A DNA stretch of 64,000 nucleotides from Streptomyces griseoaurantiacus (GCA_014656015.1 BNBP01000030.1:1-64000), one strand, 5' to 3'. Shown: positions 33,088 through 42,514, counted from the first letter of the stretch. A program made the numbers and translations. Notes: generated by a model not told the origin, from the sequence alone.

Positions 33088-33993
33088 CTACCGCCGCTTC
33101 GGCACGGGTACGCGCTGCAGGTCGTGGGCGACGGTGAGTTCGCCCTCGAAGCCGGCGGCGCGGGCCCGGCGCCCGAACTCCTCGGGGTCGGAGTAGCGCT
33201 GGCTGAAGTGGGTGAGGACGAGGTGCCGCACCCCCGCGTCCCGGGCGACGCGGGCGGCCTGCCCGGCCGTCAGATGGCCGTGCTCGGTGGCCAGGTGCTC
33301 GTCCTCGTCGAGGAAGGTGGACTCGATGACGAGCAGGTCGCAGCCCTCGGCGAGGACGTGCACGCCCTCGCACAGCCGGGTGTCCATGACGAACGCGAAC
33401 CGCTGCCCGCGCCGCTCCTCGCTCACCGCCTCCAGCGGAACGCCGCCGAGGGAGCCCTCGCGCTGGATCCGGCCGATGTCGGGCCCGGCGATGCCGTGCG
33501 CGGCGAGCCGCTCGGGCAGCATGCGGCGCCCGTCGGGCTCGACGAGGCGGTAGCCGTAGGACTCGACGGGGTGGTCGAGCCGGTGGGCCTCCAGGGTGTA
33601 CGCGGGGGTCCGCGCGAGGACGCCGTCGGTGCCGACCGGGGCCTCGGTGAGCGCGACCGTCTCGCGGTAGGCCGTGGCATACCGCAGCCGGTCGAAGAAG
33701 TGCTGCCCCGAGGCCGGGTAGTGGGCGGTGATCTCGTGCGGGACGCGGTCGAGGTTGACGCGCTGGACGACACCGGCGAGGCCGAGGCTGTGGTCGCCGT
33801 GGAAGTGGGTGACGCAGATCCGGTTCAGGTCGTGCGCGGCGACACCGGCCCGCAGCATCTGCCGCTGGGTACCCTCCCCGGGGTCGAACAGGATGCCCTC
33901 GGCGTCCCAGCGGAGCAGATAGCCGTTGTGGTTGCGGTGCCGGGTCGGGACCTGGCTCGCGGTGCCGAGGACGACCAGTTCGCGGACGGACAT
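33088..33993 (-). CDS. rnz: Ribonuclease Z
   Basis: A 301-residue beta-lactamase-fold nuclease that trims the 3-prime trailers of tRNA precursors. The zinc motif is THFHGDHSLGL near residue 62. Further ligands lie in FVMDTR and LVLTHFSQRY, and the exosite-like arm lies between residues 150 and 190. The length is standard for the short form. It starts 15 bases after the stop of the HIT gene and is probably in the same transcript. Confidence 0.94.
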   Translation of the reverse strand: MSVRELVVLGTASQVPTRHRNHNGYLLRWDAEGILFDPGEGTQRQMLRAGVAAHDLNRICVTHFHGDHSLGLAGVVQRVNLDRVPHEITAHYPASGQHFFDRLRYATAYRETVALTEAPVGTDGVLARTPAYTLEAHRLDHPVESYGYRLVEPDGRRMLPERLAAHGIAGPDIGRIQREGSLGGVPLEAVSEERRGQRFAFVMDTRLCEGVHVLAEGCDLLVIESTFLDEDEHLATEHGHLTAGQAARVARDAGVRHLVLTHFSQRYSDPEEFGRRARAAGFEGELTVAHDLQRVPVPKRR

Positions 33994-34008
33994 GGGACGG
34001 TCCCCGTT

Positions 34009-34362
34009 CTAGCCGGGGGGCCACTGGAGGCCGCGGCCGCCCAGGACGTGGGCGTGGACGTGGAAGACGGTCTGCCCGGCGCCGCTGCCGGTGTTGAAGA
34101 CGGTGCGGTAGCTGTCGAGGTTCTCCTCGGCGGCGACGGCCTCGGTCTCGCGCAGGACGTCCGCGGTGAGCGCGGGGTCGGCGGCGGCGAGGGCGGCCGC
34201 GTCGCGGTGGTGCGCCTTGGGGATGACGAGGACGTGCGTGGGGGCCTGGGGGTTTATGTCGCGGAACGCGAGGGTGGTGTCGGTCTCGCGGACGACGGTG
34301 GCGGGAATCCGACCCGCGACGATCTTGCAGAACAGGCAGTCGTCCTGCGGCTCTCCGGCCAT
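34009..34362 (-). CDS. HIT family protein (HINT-like)
   Basis: A 117-residue histidine-triad nucleotide hydrolase/transferase. A CLFCKI zinc-type motif lies near residue 8, the FRDINPQAPTHVLVIPK core follows, and the triad is HVHAH near residue 105. These proteins cleave adenosine phosphoramidates. The ATG at 34362 was chosen over one at 34389 because GGAGG lies 6-7 bases upstream. It precedes rnz by 15 bases. Confidence 0.93.
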   Translation of the reverse strand: MAGEPQDDCLFCKIVAGRIPATVVRETDTTLAFRDINPQAPTHVLVIPKAHHRDAAALAAADPALTADVLRETEAVAAEENLDSYRTVFNTGSGAGQTVFHVHAHVLGGRGLQWPPG

Positions 34363-34411
34363 GGGGTTCCTCCCGACACAGTGGATCACTTCCGGGGCAT
34401 GCTATCGGCCG

Positions 34412-34446
34412 GGGCGGCGGCGGGAGCCTTCCCGCCCCCGCCGCCC
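34412..34446 (-). terminator. Terminator after the tricorn protease gene
   Basis: GGGCGGCG (34412-34419) pairs with CGCCGCCC (34439-34446), and inside it CGGGA (34421-34425) pairs with TCCCG (34430-34434). It lies directly past the stop of the protease gene at 34455. Confidence 0.7.
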
Positions 34447-34454
34447 GCCTCGTC

Positions 34455-37400
34455 CTACGGGAGCGCCGGGGGCTGCTTGGCCGGGGTCTCCTCCAGGGCC
34501 GCGAGGGCCAGCCGGATCGCCTCGTCCAGCTGGGGGTCGCGGCCGGCCGCGTGGTCCTGGGGGGCCATCACGACCTCGACGTCCGGGTCGACGCCGTGGT
34601 TCTCCACGCCCCACTCGTAACCCTCCAGCCAGAAGGCGTACTTCGGCTGGGTCACCGCCGTGCCGTCGACGAGCTGGTACCTGTTGTCGATGCCGACGAC
34701 GCCGCCCCAGGTCCGGGTGCCCACCACCGGGCCGATCCCCAGCGCCTTGATGGCCGCGTTGACGATGTCCCCGTCGGAGCCGGAGAACTCGTTGGCGACG
34801 GCGACCACCGGGCCCCGGGGCGCGTCCTCGGGGTAGCTGGAGGGCCGCATCCCGCGCGGCAGGTCCCAGCCGACGATCCGCCGCGCCAGCTTCTCCACCA
34901 CGAGCTGGGAGGTGTGCCCGCCGCGGTTCTCCCGCACGTCGACGACCAGGCCCTCGCGGGCGACCTCCACCCGCAGGTCGCGGTGGAGCTGCGCCCAGCC
35001 GGAGCCGACCATGTCGGGCACGTGCAGATAGCCGAGCCGGCCGCCGGACTTCTCGTGGACGTAGGCCCGCCGGTCGGCGACCCAGGCGTGGTAGCGCAGC
35101 GGCTCCTCGTTCTCCAGCGGGAGGACGACCGCGTGCCGCAGGTCGCCGCCGCCCGCCGGGGACACCGTCAGCTCGACGGGCTTGCCCGCCGTGCCGACAA
35201 GGAGCGGCCCGGGTCCGGTGACCGGGTCGACGGGCCGGCCGCCGACGGCCACGATCGCGTCACCCACGCGCACTGCCACGCCGGGCGCGGCCAGCGGGGC
35301 CTGCGCCTCGGGGTCGGAGGTCTCCGAGGGCAGCACCCGGTCGATGCGCCAACTGCCGTCCTCGTGACGGGAGATGTCCGCGCCGAGCAGCCCCTGCCGC
35401 CGCTCGGACCAGCCGCCCCCGCCGCCGGGGGTGACATAGGCGTGCGAGGTGCCCAGTTCGCCCTGGACCTCCCAGAGCAGGTCGACGAGGTCGTCGTGGG
35501 TGGCGACGCGCTCCAGGACCGGCCGGTAGCGGTCGAGGACGGCGTCCCAGTCGACGCCGCCGAGGTCGGGCCGCCAGAAGTTGTCCCGCATGAGGCGGCC
35601 GACCTCGTCGTACATCTGCCGCCACTCGGCGGCCGGGTCGACGGTCTGCCGGATCCGGGTGAGGTCGACGGGGATGTTGCTGTCGCTGTCCTCGTCGGAG
35701 GAGGCACGGCGGTCGCTGGGCACCACCTTGAGCCGGCTGTCGGTCCACAGCAGGACCCGCTTGCCGTCACCGGTGACGGCGTAGTGGTCGGCGTCGCCCG
35801 CGAGGTGCTCGACGCGCTGCTGGACCAGGTCGTAGCGCTCCAGGTCGGTCTTGGGACCGGGGTCCTCGGAGGTGGCGCGCGAGGCGCCGAGGACACCCTG
35901 GAGGGGGTGGCGCAGCCACAGGACGCCGTCCTTCGCGGCCCGCAGGGTGGAGTAGCGGGCCGCCTCGACGGGGAAGGGCACGATCCGGTCGGCGAGTCCG
36001 TCGAGGTCGATCCGGGTGGTGGGGGTGCCCTCGCTGTCGGGGGTCTCGTCCTTGTCGGGCGCGTCGAAGGGGCGGCCGTGCCGCTGCGGTCCGAAGGGGG
36101 ACGGGGTGGTCGCCGCGAGCGTGATGAGGTGCGGGCGCACCCCGCCGACGAAGGCCAGGTCGAAGACGTGCTCGTCGTAGACCGGGTCGAAGGAGCGGGC
36201 GGAGAGGAACGCGAGGTGCTTGCCGTCGAGGGTGAAGGCGGGCGAGAAGTCGCGGAAGCGCAGCGGGGTCGCCTCGGTCACCGACAGGTCGGCGGTGTTG
36301 GCGAGCTTGAGCTGGCGCAGCGGGCCGGGTCCGGGGTGGGACCAGGCGAGCCAGGTGGAGTCGGGGGAGAAGACGAGCCCGCTCGCCTCGCCGTTCTCGC
36401 TGCGGTCGACCTCGCGGACCTCGCCGCTCTCCCGTTCGACGAGGAGGACCCGCCCGTCGTGGGAGGCGACCGCGGCCCTGCTGCCGTCGGGCGCCATGGC
36501 GAGCCCGAGGACCCGGCCGAGCCGGCCGGCGGCGAGCCGGCGCGGGCCGGTTCCGGGGGTGCCGCCGGTGGCGGGCGCGAACTCCAGCGCGTCCTCGCCC
36601 TCGGCGTCGGTCACCCACACCACCCATTCCTCGCCCTCGGAGCGGAAGGTGCGGGGCAGCCGGGTGCGTACGCCGTGCTCGTCGGCGAGCGCCCTGGCGG
36701 GACCCGAGCGGTGGGTGACCCAGTGCACGGATCCGCGCACGGCGACCGCGCTGCCGCGGCCGGTGTGGTCGGGGGCGGCGGCGCCGAACCAGCGGGCCGC
36801 GTTGACGGGCTGGGGCTGGAGGTCGACGCGCTGCCCGCCGAGCCGGATGTCCGGGCGGCGCGGCTCGGCCCCGTCGAGGTCGTCGAGGATCCACAGCTCA
36901 CCGGCGCAGGAGTAGACGACACGGGTGCCGTCGGTGGCCGCGTGGCGGGCGTAGAAGCCCCCTAGGGCGGTGTGCCGGCGCAGGTCGGAGCCGTCGGCGA
37001 GGGAGGAGTAGAGGGCGCCGGTGCCCTCGTGGTCGGAGAGGAACGCAACGCGGTCGCCGACCCACAGCGGGTACTCCAGGTTCCCGTCGAGGTCCTCGTG
37101 CAGGCGGACGAACTCGCCCTCGCCCTCGCGGTCGATCCACAACTTGCCTGCGGTGCCGCCGCGGTACCGCTTCCACCAGGCGGCCTCCCGGCCCATGGTC
37201 GCGGAGAGCAGCACCGTGTGCGGTCCGTGGGCGACGTGGCCGACGGGGCCGTAGGGCAGGGTGGTGGCGGGACCGCCGTCGAGCGGGACCGCGCGAGCCC
37301 AGGTGCGCCGCAGCGAGGTCTGGCCGTGGGTGCTGAGCGCGAGCACCTCGCCCTCGGCGGTCCAGCCGCGGACCTGGGTCCTGGTCCCCCAGTGGGTGAG

Positions 37401-37652
37401 ACGGGTCGCGGGCCCGCCGTCCAGGGGCGCGACATGCACCTCGGGGGCGCCGTCACGGGTGGAGGTCCAGGCGAGCCGGGTGCCGTCCGGGGAGATGCGG
37501 GGATGGTTCACCGGGACGTTGTCGGCGCTCACGCGCCAGGCGCGGCCGCCGTCCAGCGGCGCGACCCAGACGTCGTCCTCGGCGGTGAAGGCGACCGTGT
37601 CGCCGTGCAGATGCGGGAACCGGAGATACGCGGGCGATGCGGGCTGTGTCAC
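34455..37652 (-). CDS. tri: Tricorn protease homologue (S41 family)
   Basis: A 1065-residue cytoplasmic protease that trims peptides released by larger proteases. The N-terminal 670 residues form two beta-propellers. They are followed by a C1 helical domain, a PDZ-like domain (APGVAVRVGDAIVAVGG) and the catalytic C2 domain. Catalytic residues by homology are the His in GTSHAYVTP, the Ser in NEFSGSDGDI and the Glu in FWLEGYEWGVENHGVDPD. Length and order match Thermoplasma tricorn and the homologue known from Streptomyces coelicolor. It has a strong terminator. Confidence 0.94.
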   Translation of the reverse strand: MTQPASPAYLRFPHLHGDTVAFTAEDDVWVAPLDGGRAWRVSADNVPVNHPRISPDGTRLAWTSTRDGAPEVHVAPLDGGPATRLTHWGTRTQVRGWTAEGEVLALSTHGQTSLRRTWARAVPLDGGPATTLPYGPVGHVAHGPHTVLLSATMGREAAWWKRYRGGTAGKLWIDREGEGEFVRLHEDLDGNLEYPLWVGDRVAFLSDHEGTGALYSSLADGSDLRRHTALGGFYARHAATDGTRVVYSCAGELWILDDLDGAEPRRPDIRLGGQRVDLQPQPVNAARWFGAAAPDHTGRGSAVAVRGSVHWVTHRSGPARALADEHGVRTRLPRTFRSEGEEWVVWVTDAEGEDALEFAPATGGTPGTGPRRLAAGRLGRVLGLAMAPDGSRAAVASHDGRVLLVERESGEVREVDRSENGEASGLVFSPDSTWLAWSHPGPGPLRQLKLANTADLSVTEATPLRFRDFSPAFTLDGKHLAFLSARSFDPVYDEHVFDLAFVGGVRPHLITLAATTPSPFGPQRHGRPFDAPDKDETPDSEGTPTTRIDLDGLADRIVPFPVEAARYSTLRAAKDGVLWLRHPLQGVLGASRATSEDPGPKTDLERYDLVQQRVEHLAGDADHYAVTGDGKRVLLWTDSRLKVVPSDRRASSDEDSDSNIPVDLTRIRQTVDPAAEWRQMYDEVGRLMRDNFWRPDLGGVDWDAVLDRYRPVLERVATHDDLVDLLWEVQGELGTSHAYVTPGGGGGWSERRQGLLGADISRHEDGSWRIDRVLPSETSDPEAQAPLAAPGVAVRVGDAIVAVGGRPVDPVTGPGPLLVGTAGKPVELTVSPAGGGDLRHAVVLPLENEEPLRYHAWVADRRAYVHEKSGGRLGYLHVPDMVGSGWAQLHRDLRVEVAREGLVVDVRENRGGHTSQLVVEKLARRIVGWDLPRGMRPSSYPEDAPRGPVVAVANEFSGSDGDIVNAAIKALGIGPVVGTRTWGGVVGIDNRYQLVDGTAVTQPKYAFWLEGYEWGVENHGVDPDVEVVMAPQDHAAGRDPQLDEAIRLALAALEETPAKQPPALP

Positions 37653-37698
37653 CGGCTCACCCTACGCACCGACCGGGCCGCGAGGACAGGGTTCCGGA

Positions 37699-38253
37699 TC
37701 ACTTGCCCTCCACGGGCCAGCAGGTGGGATCGCCGTGGCACCAGATGGTGCGGGTGGCGGTGACCGTGACGGTGGCGTCGGGGCGGCCGGGGGCGGAGGG
37801 CCGGTGGACGGCCGGCGGGACGGGGGTGGCGCGTGTCCCGCAGTCGCCGAGGCCCTTGACGCGGAAGACCTGTCTGCCGCCGACGGTGGCCCGCAGGGAG
37901 CCCCGTACGCACGCGCCGTTCACGGCACGGGTGACGCGGCCCTTGACGGTGATGTCCTTGCCCTTGTCGGTCTTGCCCCGGCAGTCGACGGAGGCGACGG
38001 TTTCGCGACTCGGCGTGGGGGACCTGCCGGACGTCCTCGTCCCGTCGCCGTTGACGTCGGCGGTGCAGCTCAGCCAACTGACGTCCACGTGCCGCCGTTC
38101 CAGCTCGTGGGTGGCCGTCAGGTCGGTGGTGTATCCGACGGACACCCCGCTCAGGGCGCCGGCTTCGCAGGCCGCGGCGGCACCGACCGCGAGCACGACG
38201 AGACCGGCTGCGGCCGTCACCCGCCCGGCCCTCGTGCGCCTCAATGCCCTCAT
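37699..38253 (-). CDS. Secreted or lipoprotein-like hypothetical protein
   Basis: A 184-residue protein with a signal-like N-terminus: a basic stretch MRALRRTRAGR, a hydrophobic core, and GAAAAC, a weak lipobox, near residue 29. The mature part has about seven further cysteines, including two pairs (SWLSC/VDC and IWC/TCW), so disulfides are likely if exported. It also has a Thr/Pro-rich linker near residue 145. No family is recognised. It lies 46 bases upstream of the tricorn gene on the same strand. Confidence 0.72.
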   Translation of the reverse strand: MRALRRTRAGRVTAAAGLVVLAVGAAAACEAGALSGVSVGYTTDLTATHELERRHVDVSWLSCTADVNGDGTRTSGRSPTPSRETVASVDCRGKTDKGKDITVKGRVTRAVNGACVRGSLRATVGGRQVFRVKGLGDCGTRATPVPPAVHRPSAPGRPDATVTVTATRTIWCHGDPTCWPVEGK

Positions 38254-38327
38254 GCGCGGCAGCCTGCCACCGTCCCCGACGCGGGGGTAGGGCGCATACG
38301 GCCACCCCGTGGCGGGCCGCACGCCCC

Positions 38328-38345
38328 GTGCGCCCCCGGGCGCAC
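38328..38345 (-). terminator. Terminator after rsmE
   Basis: GTGCGCCC (38328-38335) and GGGCGCAC (38338-38345) form a perfect 8-bp stem, 16 bases beyond the rsmE stop. Confidence 0.65.
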
Positions 38346-38360
38346 CAGGGTGCCCCGGGG

Positions 38361-39110
38361 CTACGACCAGCGGCCGGTGCGGCCGAGGAGCAGGGCGGCG
38401 GCCGCCGTACCCGCGGTCGAGGTGCGCAGCACGCTGCGGCCCAGGACGTACGCCTTCGCGCCCGCCTCCCGGAACAGCGCCAGTTCGTCGGCGGCGACGC
38501 CGCCCTCGGGGCCGACGACCAGCACGATCTCGCCCTCGGCGGGGAGTTCGGCGGTGGCCAGCGGGGTGCTGCCGTACTCGAAGTCGGAGTGCAGCACGGC
38601 CGCGAGGTCGGCTTTGGCCAGAAGTGCGGCAACCTGTTTGCTCGTCGCCGCGTCCGCGACCTCCGGGAAGCGCACCCGGCGGGACTGCTTGCCGGCCTCG
38701 CGCGCGGTGGAGCGCCACTTGGCGAGCGCCTTCTGCCCCCGCTCGCCCTTCCACTGGGTGATGCAGCGGGCCGCCTGCCAGGGCACGATCGTGTCGACGC
38801 CGACCTCGGTCATGGTCTCCACGGCGAGTTCGCCCCGGTCGCCCTTGGGCAGCGCCTGCACCACGGTGATCCGGGGCTGCTCCGGCGGCTCCTCCCGCAC
38901 CCGCGCGAGGCCGCCGACGAGGAGGCGGTCCTTGCCCTCGGCCGCCGTGACGACGCCCTCGGCCCAGCGTCCCCGTCCGTCGGTCAGGACGACGTCCTCG
39001 CCGGGCCGCAGCCGCTTCACCGAGACGGCGTGCCGCCCCTCGGGGCCGTCCAGCACGAAGTCGGGGCCCGCCCCGCGCAGTTCCTCCACGAGGAACACCG
39101 GTGCCGTCAT
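38361..39110 (-). CDS. rsmE: 16S rRNA (uracil-1498-N3)-methyltransferase
   Basis: A 249-residue SPOUT-class methyltransferase that modifies U1498 of 16S rRNA. An N-terminal PUA-like domain (residues 1-75, with RHAVSVKRLRPGE) precedes the knotted catalytic domain. Knot motifs are LVVGPEGGVAADE and LGRSVLRTSTAG. The ATG overlaps the stop of the nitronate monooxygenase gene as ATGA. In actinobacteria rsmE usually follows dnaJ2, as it does here with one gene inserted. Confidence 0.94.
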   Translation of the reverse strand: MTAPVFLVEELRGAGPDFVLDGPEGRHAVSVKRLRPGEDVVLTDGRGRWAEGVVTAAEGKDRLLVGGLARVREEPPEQPRITVVQALPKGDRGELAVETMTEVGVDTIVPWQAARCITQWKGERGQKALAKWRSTAREAGKQSRRVRFPEVADAATSKQVAALLAKADLAAVLHSDFEYGSTPLATAELPAEGEIVLVVGPEGGVAADELALFREAGAKAYVLGRSVLRTSTAGTAAAALLLGRTGRWS

Positions 39111-40189
39111 CGGTTCGTGCCTCCCGTGCGGCGGGCGGGCACGCCGGCCACCGCCTCGTCGAGTTCCTCCGCCAGCAGTTCCACGAGGTCCGCGGCGGGC
39201 AGCGCGCGGGCCAGCCGGTGGCCCTGGCCCGCCCACAGCGCCATGCCCTGCGCGTCCTGGGCCGCCGCGGCGGCCCGGCGCAGCGGCGCGGTGAGGTGGT
39301 GGACCTCCGGGTAGGCGGCGGGCGCGTAGCGGCCGTGCTCCCGCAGGAACCGGTTGGCCAGGGCCCGCGCGGGTCGCCCGGAGAAGGCGCGGGTCAGCTC
39401 GGTGCGGACGAAGAGGGGGCTGGTCAGCGCCTGCTTGTGCAGGGGGTGGGCGCCGGACTCGTCGGTGGCGAGGAAGGCGGTGCCGAGCTGGGCGGCGCTG
39501 GCGCCGGCGGCGAGCACGGCGGCGATCTGGCTGCCCCGCATCAGCCCTCCGGCGGCGAGGACGGGCAGCGGGACGGTCTCGCGGATCCGGGCGAGCAGGG
39601 CGAGCAGTCCGATGCCGGTGCCGTCGTTCTCCGGGGAGTCGCGGTGGGTGCCCTGGTGGCCGCCTGCCTCGACGCCCTGCACGATGACCGCGTCCGCGCC
39701 GCACTCCCGCACCGCGAGGGCCTCCTCGGCGGTGGTGGCGGTGGCGAGGACGAAGCTGCCGACGCCGTGCAGGGCGTCGACGGTGTCCCGGCCGGGGGCG
39801 CCGAAGTGGAAGGAGACGACGGGGACGGGGTTGTCGAGGAGGACGGCGAGCTTGGCCTCGTAGCCGTCGTCGCGCCCGCTGTCCCTGTCGCCCAACTCGG
39901 TCTCGTACCAGGCGGCCTCGCCGGCGAGCTGGTGGGCGTAGACCTCGACGGCGGCGGGGTCGCCGTACTCGGGCTGCGGGAGGAACAGGTTGACCCCGAA
40001 CGGGCGGGCCGTGAGGCCGCGGATCTGCTTGATCTCCTGGTACAGGCCGTCGGCGGTCTTGTATCCGGCGGCGAGGAAACCCAGGCCGCCGGCATCGCTG
40101 ACGGCGGCGGCCAGCCGCGGCACCGACACGCCCCCGGCCATGGGGGCCTGCACGATCGGGTGCGGGAACAGATCGGTCAGCGAGGACAT
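39107..40189 (-). CDS. Nitronate monooxygenase family flavoprotein
   Basis: A 360-residue FMN enzyme of the 2-nitropropane dioxygenase/NMO type, a TIM barrel. The FMN and substrate motifs are IVQAPMAGGVS near residue 12, a His in VEAGGHQGTHRDS near residue 170, and LAAGGLMRG. It should oxidise alkyl nitronates, protecting against compounds such as propionate 3-nitronate. The ATG at 40189 gives the family N-terminus. It is between dnaJ2 (102 bases upstream) and rsmE (overlapping), and is common at this place in Streptomyces. Confidence 0.9.
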   Translation of the reverse strand: MSSLTDLFPHPIVQAPMAGGVSVPRLAAAVSDAGGLGFLAAGYKTADGLYQEIKQIRGLTARPFGVNLFLPQPEYGDPAAVEVYAHQLAGEAAWYETELGDRDSGRDDGYEAKLAVLLDNPVPVVSFHFGAPGRDTVDALHGVGSFVLATATTAEEALAVRECGADAVIVQGVEAGGHQGTHRDSPENDGTGIGLLALLARIRETVPLPVLAAGGLMRGSQIAAVLAAGASAAQLGTAFLATDESGAHPLHKQALTSPLFVRTELTRAFSGRPARALANRFLREHGRYAPAAYPEVHHLTAPLRRAAAAAQDAQGMALWAGQGHRLARALPAADLVELLAEELDEAVAGVPARRTGGTNR

Positions 40190-40291
40190 GCCCGCATGGT
40201 GCCACGTCCCCCCGAAGAGTCCGAATCGACGGTTCCGCTGGGTTTTCCCCGCCCCCGGGCGCACCCGGGGGCGAGAGGGGAACCGGCCGGC

Positions 40292-41428
40292 TCAGCGGCC
40301 GTTGAACGCGTCCTTGAGCCGGGAGAACAGGCCCTGCTGGCCCGGCTGGAACTGCCCCGTGGGCCGCTCCTCGCCGCGCAGCTTCGCCAGCTCCCGCACC
40401 AGCCGCTCCTGCTCGGGGTCGAGCTTGACGGGGGTCTGCACCTCGACGTGCACCACGAGGTCGCCGCGGCCGCCGCCCCGCAGGTGCGTGACACCGCGCC
40501 CGTGCAGCGGGATCGACTGCCCGGACTGGGTGCCGGGCCGGATGTCGACCTCCTCCAGGCCGTCCAGCGTCTCCAGCGGCACCTTGGTGCCCAGCGTCGC
40601 CGCCGTCATCGGGATGGTGACCGTGCAGTGCAGATCGTCGCCGCGCCGCTGGAACATCGAGTGCGCGGTCTCGTGGATCTCCACGTAGAGGTCGCCTGCG
40701 GGGCCGCCGCCGGGACCGACCTCGCCCTCCCCGGCGAGCTGGATGCGCGTGCCGTTGTCGACACCGGCGGGGATCTTCACCGTCAGCGTCCGGCGGGAGC
40801 GGATCCGGCCGTCGCCCGCGCACTCGGGGCAGGGGGTGGGCACGACCGTGCCGAAGCCCTGGCACTGGGGGCAGGGCCGGGAGGTCATGACCTGGCCCAG
40901 GAAGGACCGGGTGACCTGCGAGACCTCGCCGCGGCCGCGGCACATGTCGCAGGTCTGCGCGGTGGTGCCGGGCGCGGCGCCCTCGCCGCTGCAGGTCGTG
41001 CAGACGATCGCCGTGTCGACCTGGATGTCCTTCGTGGTGCCGAAGGCCGCCTCGTCGAGCTCGACGTCGATCCGGATCATGGCGTCCTGGCCGCGGCGGG
41101 TCCGCGAGCGCGGTCCGCGCTGCGAGGCCGTGCCGAAGAACGCGTCCATGATGTCGGAGAAGTTGCCGAAGCCACCGGCTCCGAAGCCGCCCGCACCGCC
41201 TCCGCCGCTCTGCGACAGGGGGTCGCCGCCGAGGTCGTAGACCTGCTTCTTCTGCGGGTCCGACAACACCTCGTAGGCGGCGTTGATCTCCTTGAAGCGC
41301 TCCTGCGTCTTCGGATCGGGGTTGACGTCCGGATGCAGCTCGCGGGCGAGCCGCCGGAAGGCCTTCTTGATCTCATCCTGCGACGCGTCGCGGCGCACGC
41401 CGAGCACGGCGTAGTAGTCCGTGGCCAC
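40292..41428 (-). CDS. dnaJ2: Chaperone DnaJ
   Basis: A 378-residue type I J-protein that stimulates DnaK. The J domain (residues 1-70) contains HPD in ARELHPDVNPD. A Gly-rich stretch follows (SQSGGGGAGGFGAGGFG), then four zinc repeats (CTTCSGEG, CDMCRGRG, CPQCQGFG, CPECAGDG) and the C-terminal substrate domains. It follows hrcA with a one-base gap, so it is HrcA-linked, and differs from the dnaJ1 of the dnaK operon known in streptomycetes. It should respond to heat through the CIRCE element upstream of hrcA. Confidence 0.95.
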   Translation of the reverse strand: MATDYYAVLGVRRDASQDEIKKAFRRLARELHPDVNPDPKTQERFKEINAAYEVLSDPQKKQVYDLGGDPLSQSGGGGAGGFGAGGFGNFSDIMDAFFGTASQRGPRSRTRRGQDAMIRIDVELDEAAFGTTKDIQVDTAIVCTTCSGEGAAPGTTAQTCDMCRGRGEVSQVTRSFLGQVMTSRPCPQCQGFGTVVPTPCPECAGDGRIRSRRTLTVKIPAGVDNGTRIQLAGEGEVGPGGGPAGDLYVEIHETAHSMFQRRGDDLHCTVTIPMTAATLGTKVPLETLDGLEEVDIRPGTQSGQSIPLHGRGVTHLRGGGRGDLVVHVEVQTPVKLDPEQERLVRELAKLRGEERPTGQFQPGQQGLFSRLKDAFNGR

Positions 41429-41429
41429 C

Positions 41430-42449
41430 TCAGGACTCCGCCAGGATCTGTCCGACGTACCGTGCCACCGCTCGTACCGCTCCCATCGTTCCCGGGTAAT
41501 CCATGCGGGTCGGTCCGACCACGCCGAGTTTGGCTACTGCCTCGCCGCCCGAACCGTAGCCGACGGAGACGACGGACGTGGAGTTGAGTCCCTCGTGGGC
41601 GATCTCGTGACCGATACGCACGGTCATGGCCGAATCCTTCGCCTCGCCCAGCAACTTGAGGAGCACGACCTGCTCCTCCAGCGCCTCCAGGACGGGCCGG
41701 ATGGTGAGAGGGAAGTCATGTCCGAAGCGGGTCAGATTGGCGGTGCCGCCGATCATCAGCCGCTCCTCGGTCTCCTCGACCAGGGTCTCCAGCAGCGTCG
41801 AGAGCACCGTGGCGACCGTCGCACGGTCCTCCGGTTCCTCGAACGCCTCCGGAAGGTCCTGCACGAGCTGGGGCACGTCCGCGAAGCGGCGCCCCGCGAC
41901 CCGGCTGTTCAGCCGCGCCCGCAGGTCCGCGAGGGACGCCTCGCCGAACGGCACCGGGCAGTCGATCACCCGCTGCTCCACCCGTCCGGTGTCCGTGATC
42001 AGCACCAGCATCACCCGCGCGGGGGCGAGCGCGAGCAGTTCCACGTGCCGCACGGTCGAACGGGTCAGCGAGGGGTACTGCACGACCGCGACCTGCCGGG
42101 TGAGCTGCGCGAGCAGCCGCACCGTGCGGGCGACGACGTCGTCGAGGTCGACGGCGCCGTCGAGGAAGTTCTGGATCGCCCGCCGCTCGGGGGCCGTCAT
42201 CGGCTTGACGCCGGCCAGCTTGTCGACGAAGAGGCGGTAGCCCTTGTCCGTGGGGATGCGCCCGGCGCTGGTGTGCGGCTGCGCGATGAAGCCCTCGTCC
42301 TCGAGGGCCGCCATGTCGTTGCGCACGGTGGCCGGGGAGACGCCGAGGTTGTGCCGCTCGGTGAGCGCCTTGGAACCCACCGGCTCCTCGGTGCCCACGT
42401 AGTCCTGGACGATGGCGCGCAGCACCTCGAGCCTGCGTTCACTGAGCAC
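41430..42449 (-). CDS. hrcA: Heat-inducible transcription repressor HrcA
   Basis: A 339-residue repressor that binds CIRCE elements of groE and related genes. The N-terminal winged helix has YVGTEEPVGSKAL and SPATVRNDMAALEDEG near residue 45. The GAF-like dimerisation domain follows. The GTG at 42449 has GGAGGT 5 bases upstream; a longer frame to 42557 would run through the CIRCE site and the promoter. It is co-transcribed with dnaJ2. Confidence 0.95.
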   Translation of the reverse strand: MLSERRLEVLRAIVQDYVGTEEPVGSKALTERHNLGVSPATVRNDMAALEDEGFIAQPHTSAGRIPTDKGYRLFVDKLAGVKPMTAPERRAIQNFLDGAVDLDDVVARTVRLLAQLTRQVAVVQYPSLTRSTVRHVELLALAPARVMLVLITDTGRVEQRVIDCPVPFGEASLADLRARLNSRVAGRRFADVPQLVQDLPEAFEEPEDRATVATVLSTLLETLVEETEERLMIGGTANLTRFGHDFPLTIRPVLEALEEQVVLLKLLGEAKDSAMTVRIGHEIAHEGLNSTSVVSVGYGSGGEAVAKLGVVGPTRMDYPGTMGAVRAVARYVGQILAES

Positions 42450-42487
42450 CGCGCACCTCCAGAAGGCCGTCCCCTTGGCGACTTCGT

Positions 42488-42514
42488 CTGGCACTCCAGG
42501 TGTGCGAGTGCCAG
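42488..42514. promoter_or_regulatory. CIRCE element upstream of hrcA
   Basis: CTGGCACTC (42488-42496) and GAGTGCCAG (42506-42514) form a perfect inverted repeat with the canonical 9-base spacer. They differ from the classic CIRCE arms, TTAGCACTC and GAGTGCTAA, at two symmetric positions. A plausible -10 on the minus strand, TACACT, reads from 42537 down, with TTGCCC upstream. The site would then lie just downstream of transcription start, as usual for CIRCE. Autoregulation of hrcA-dnaJ2 follows. Confidence 0.85.
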
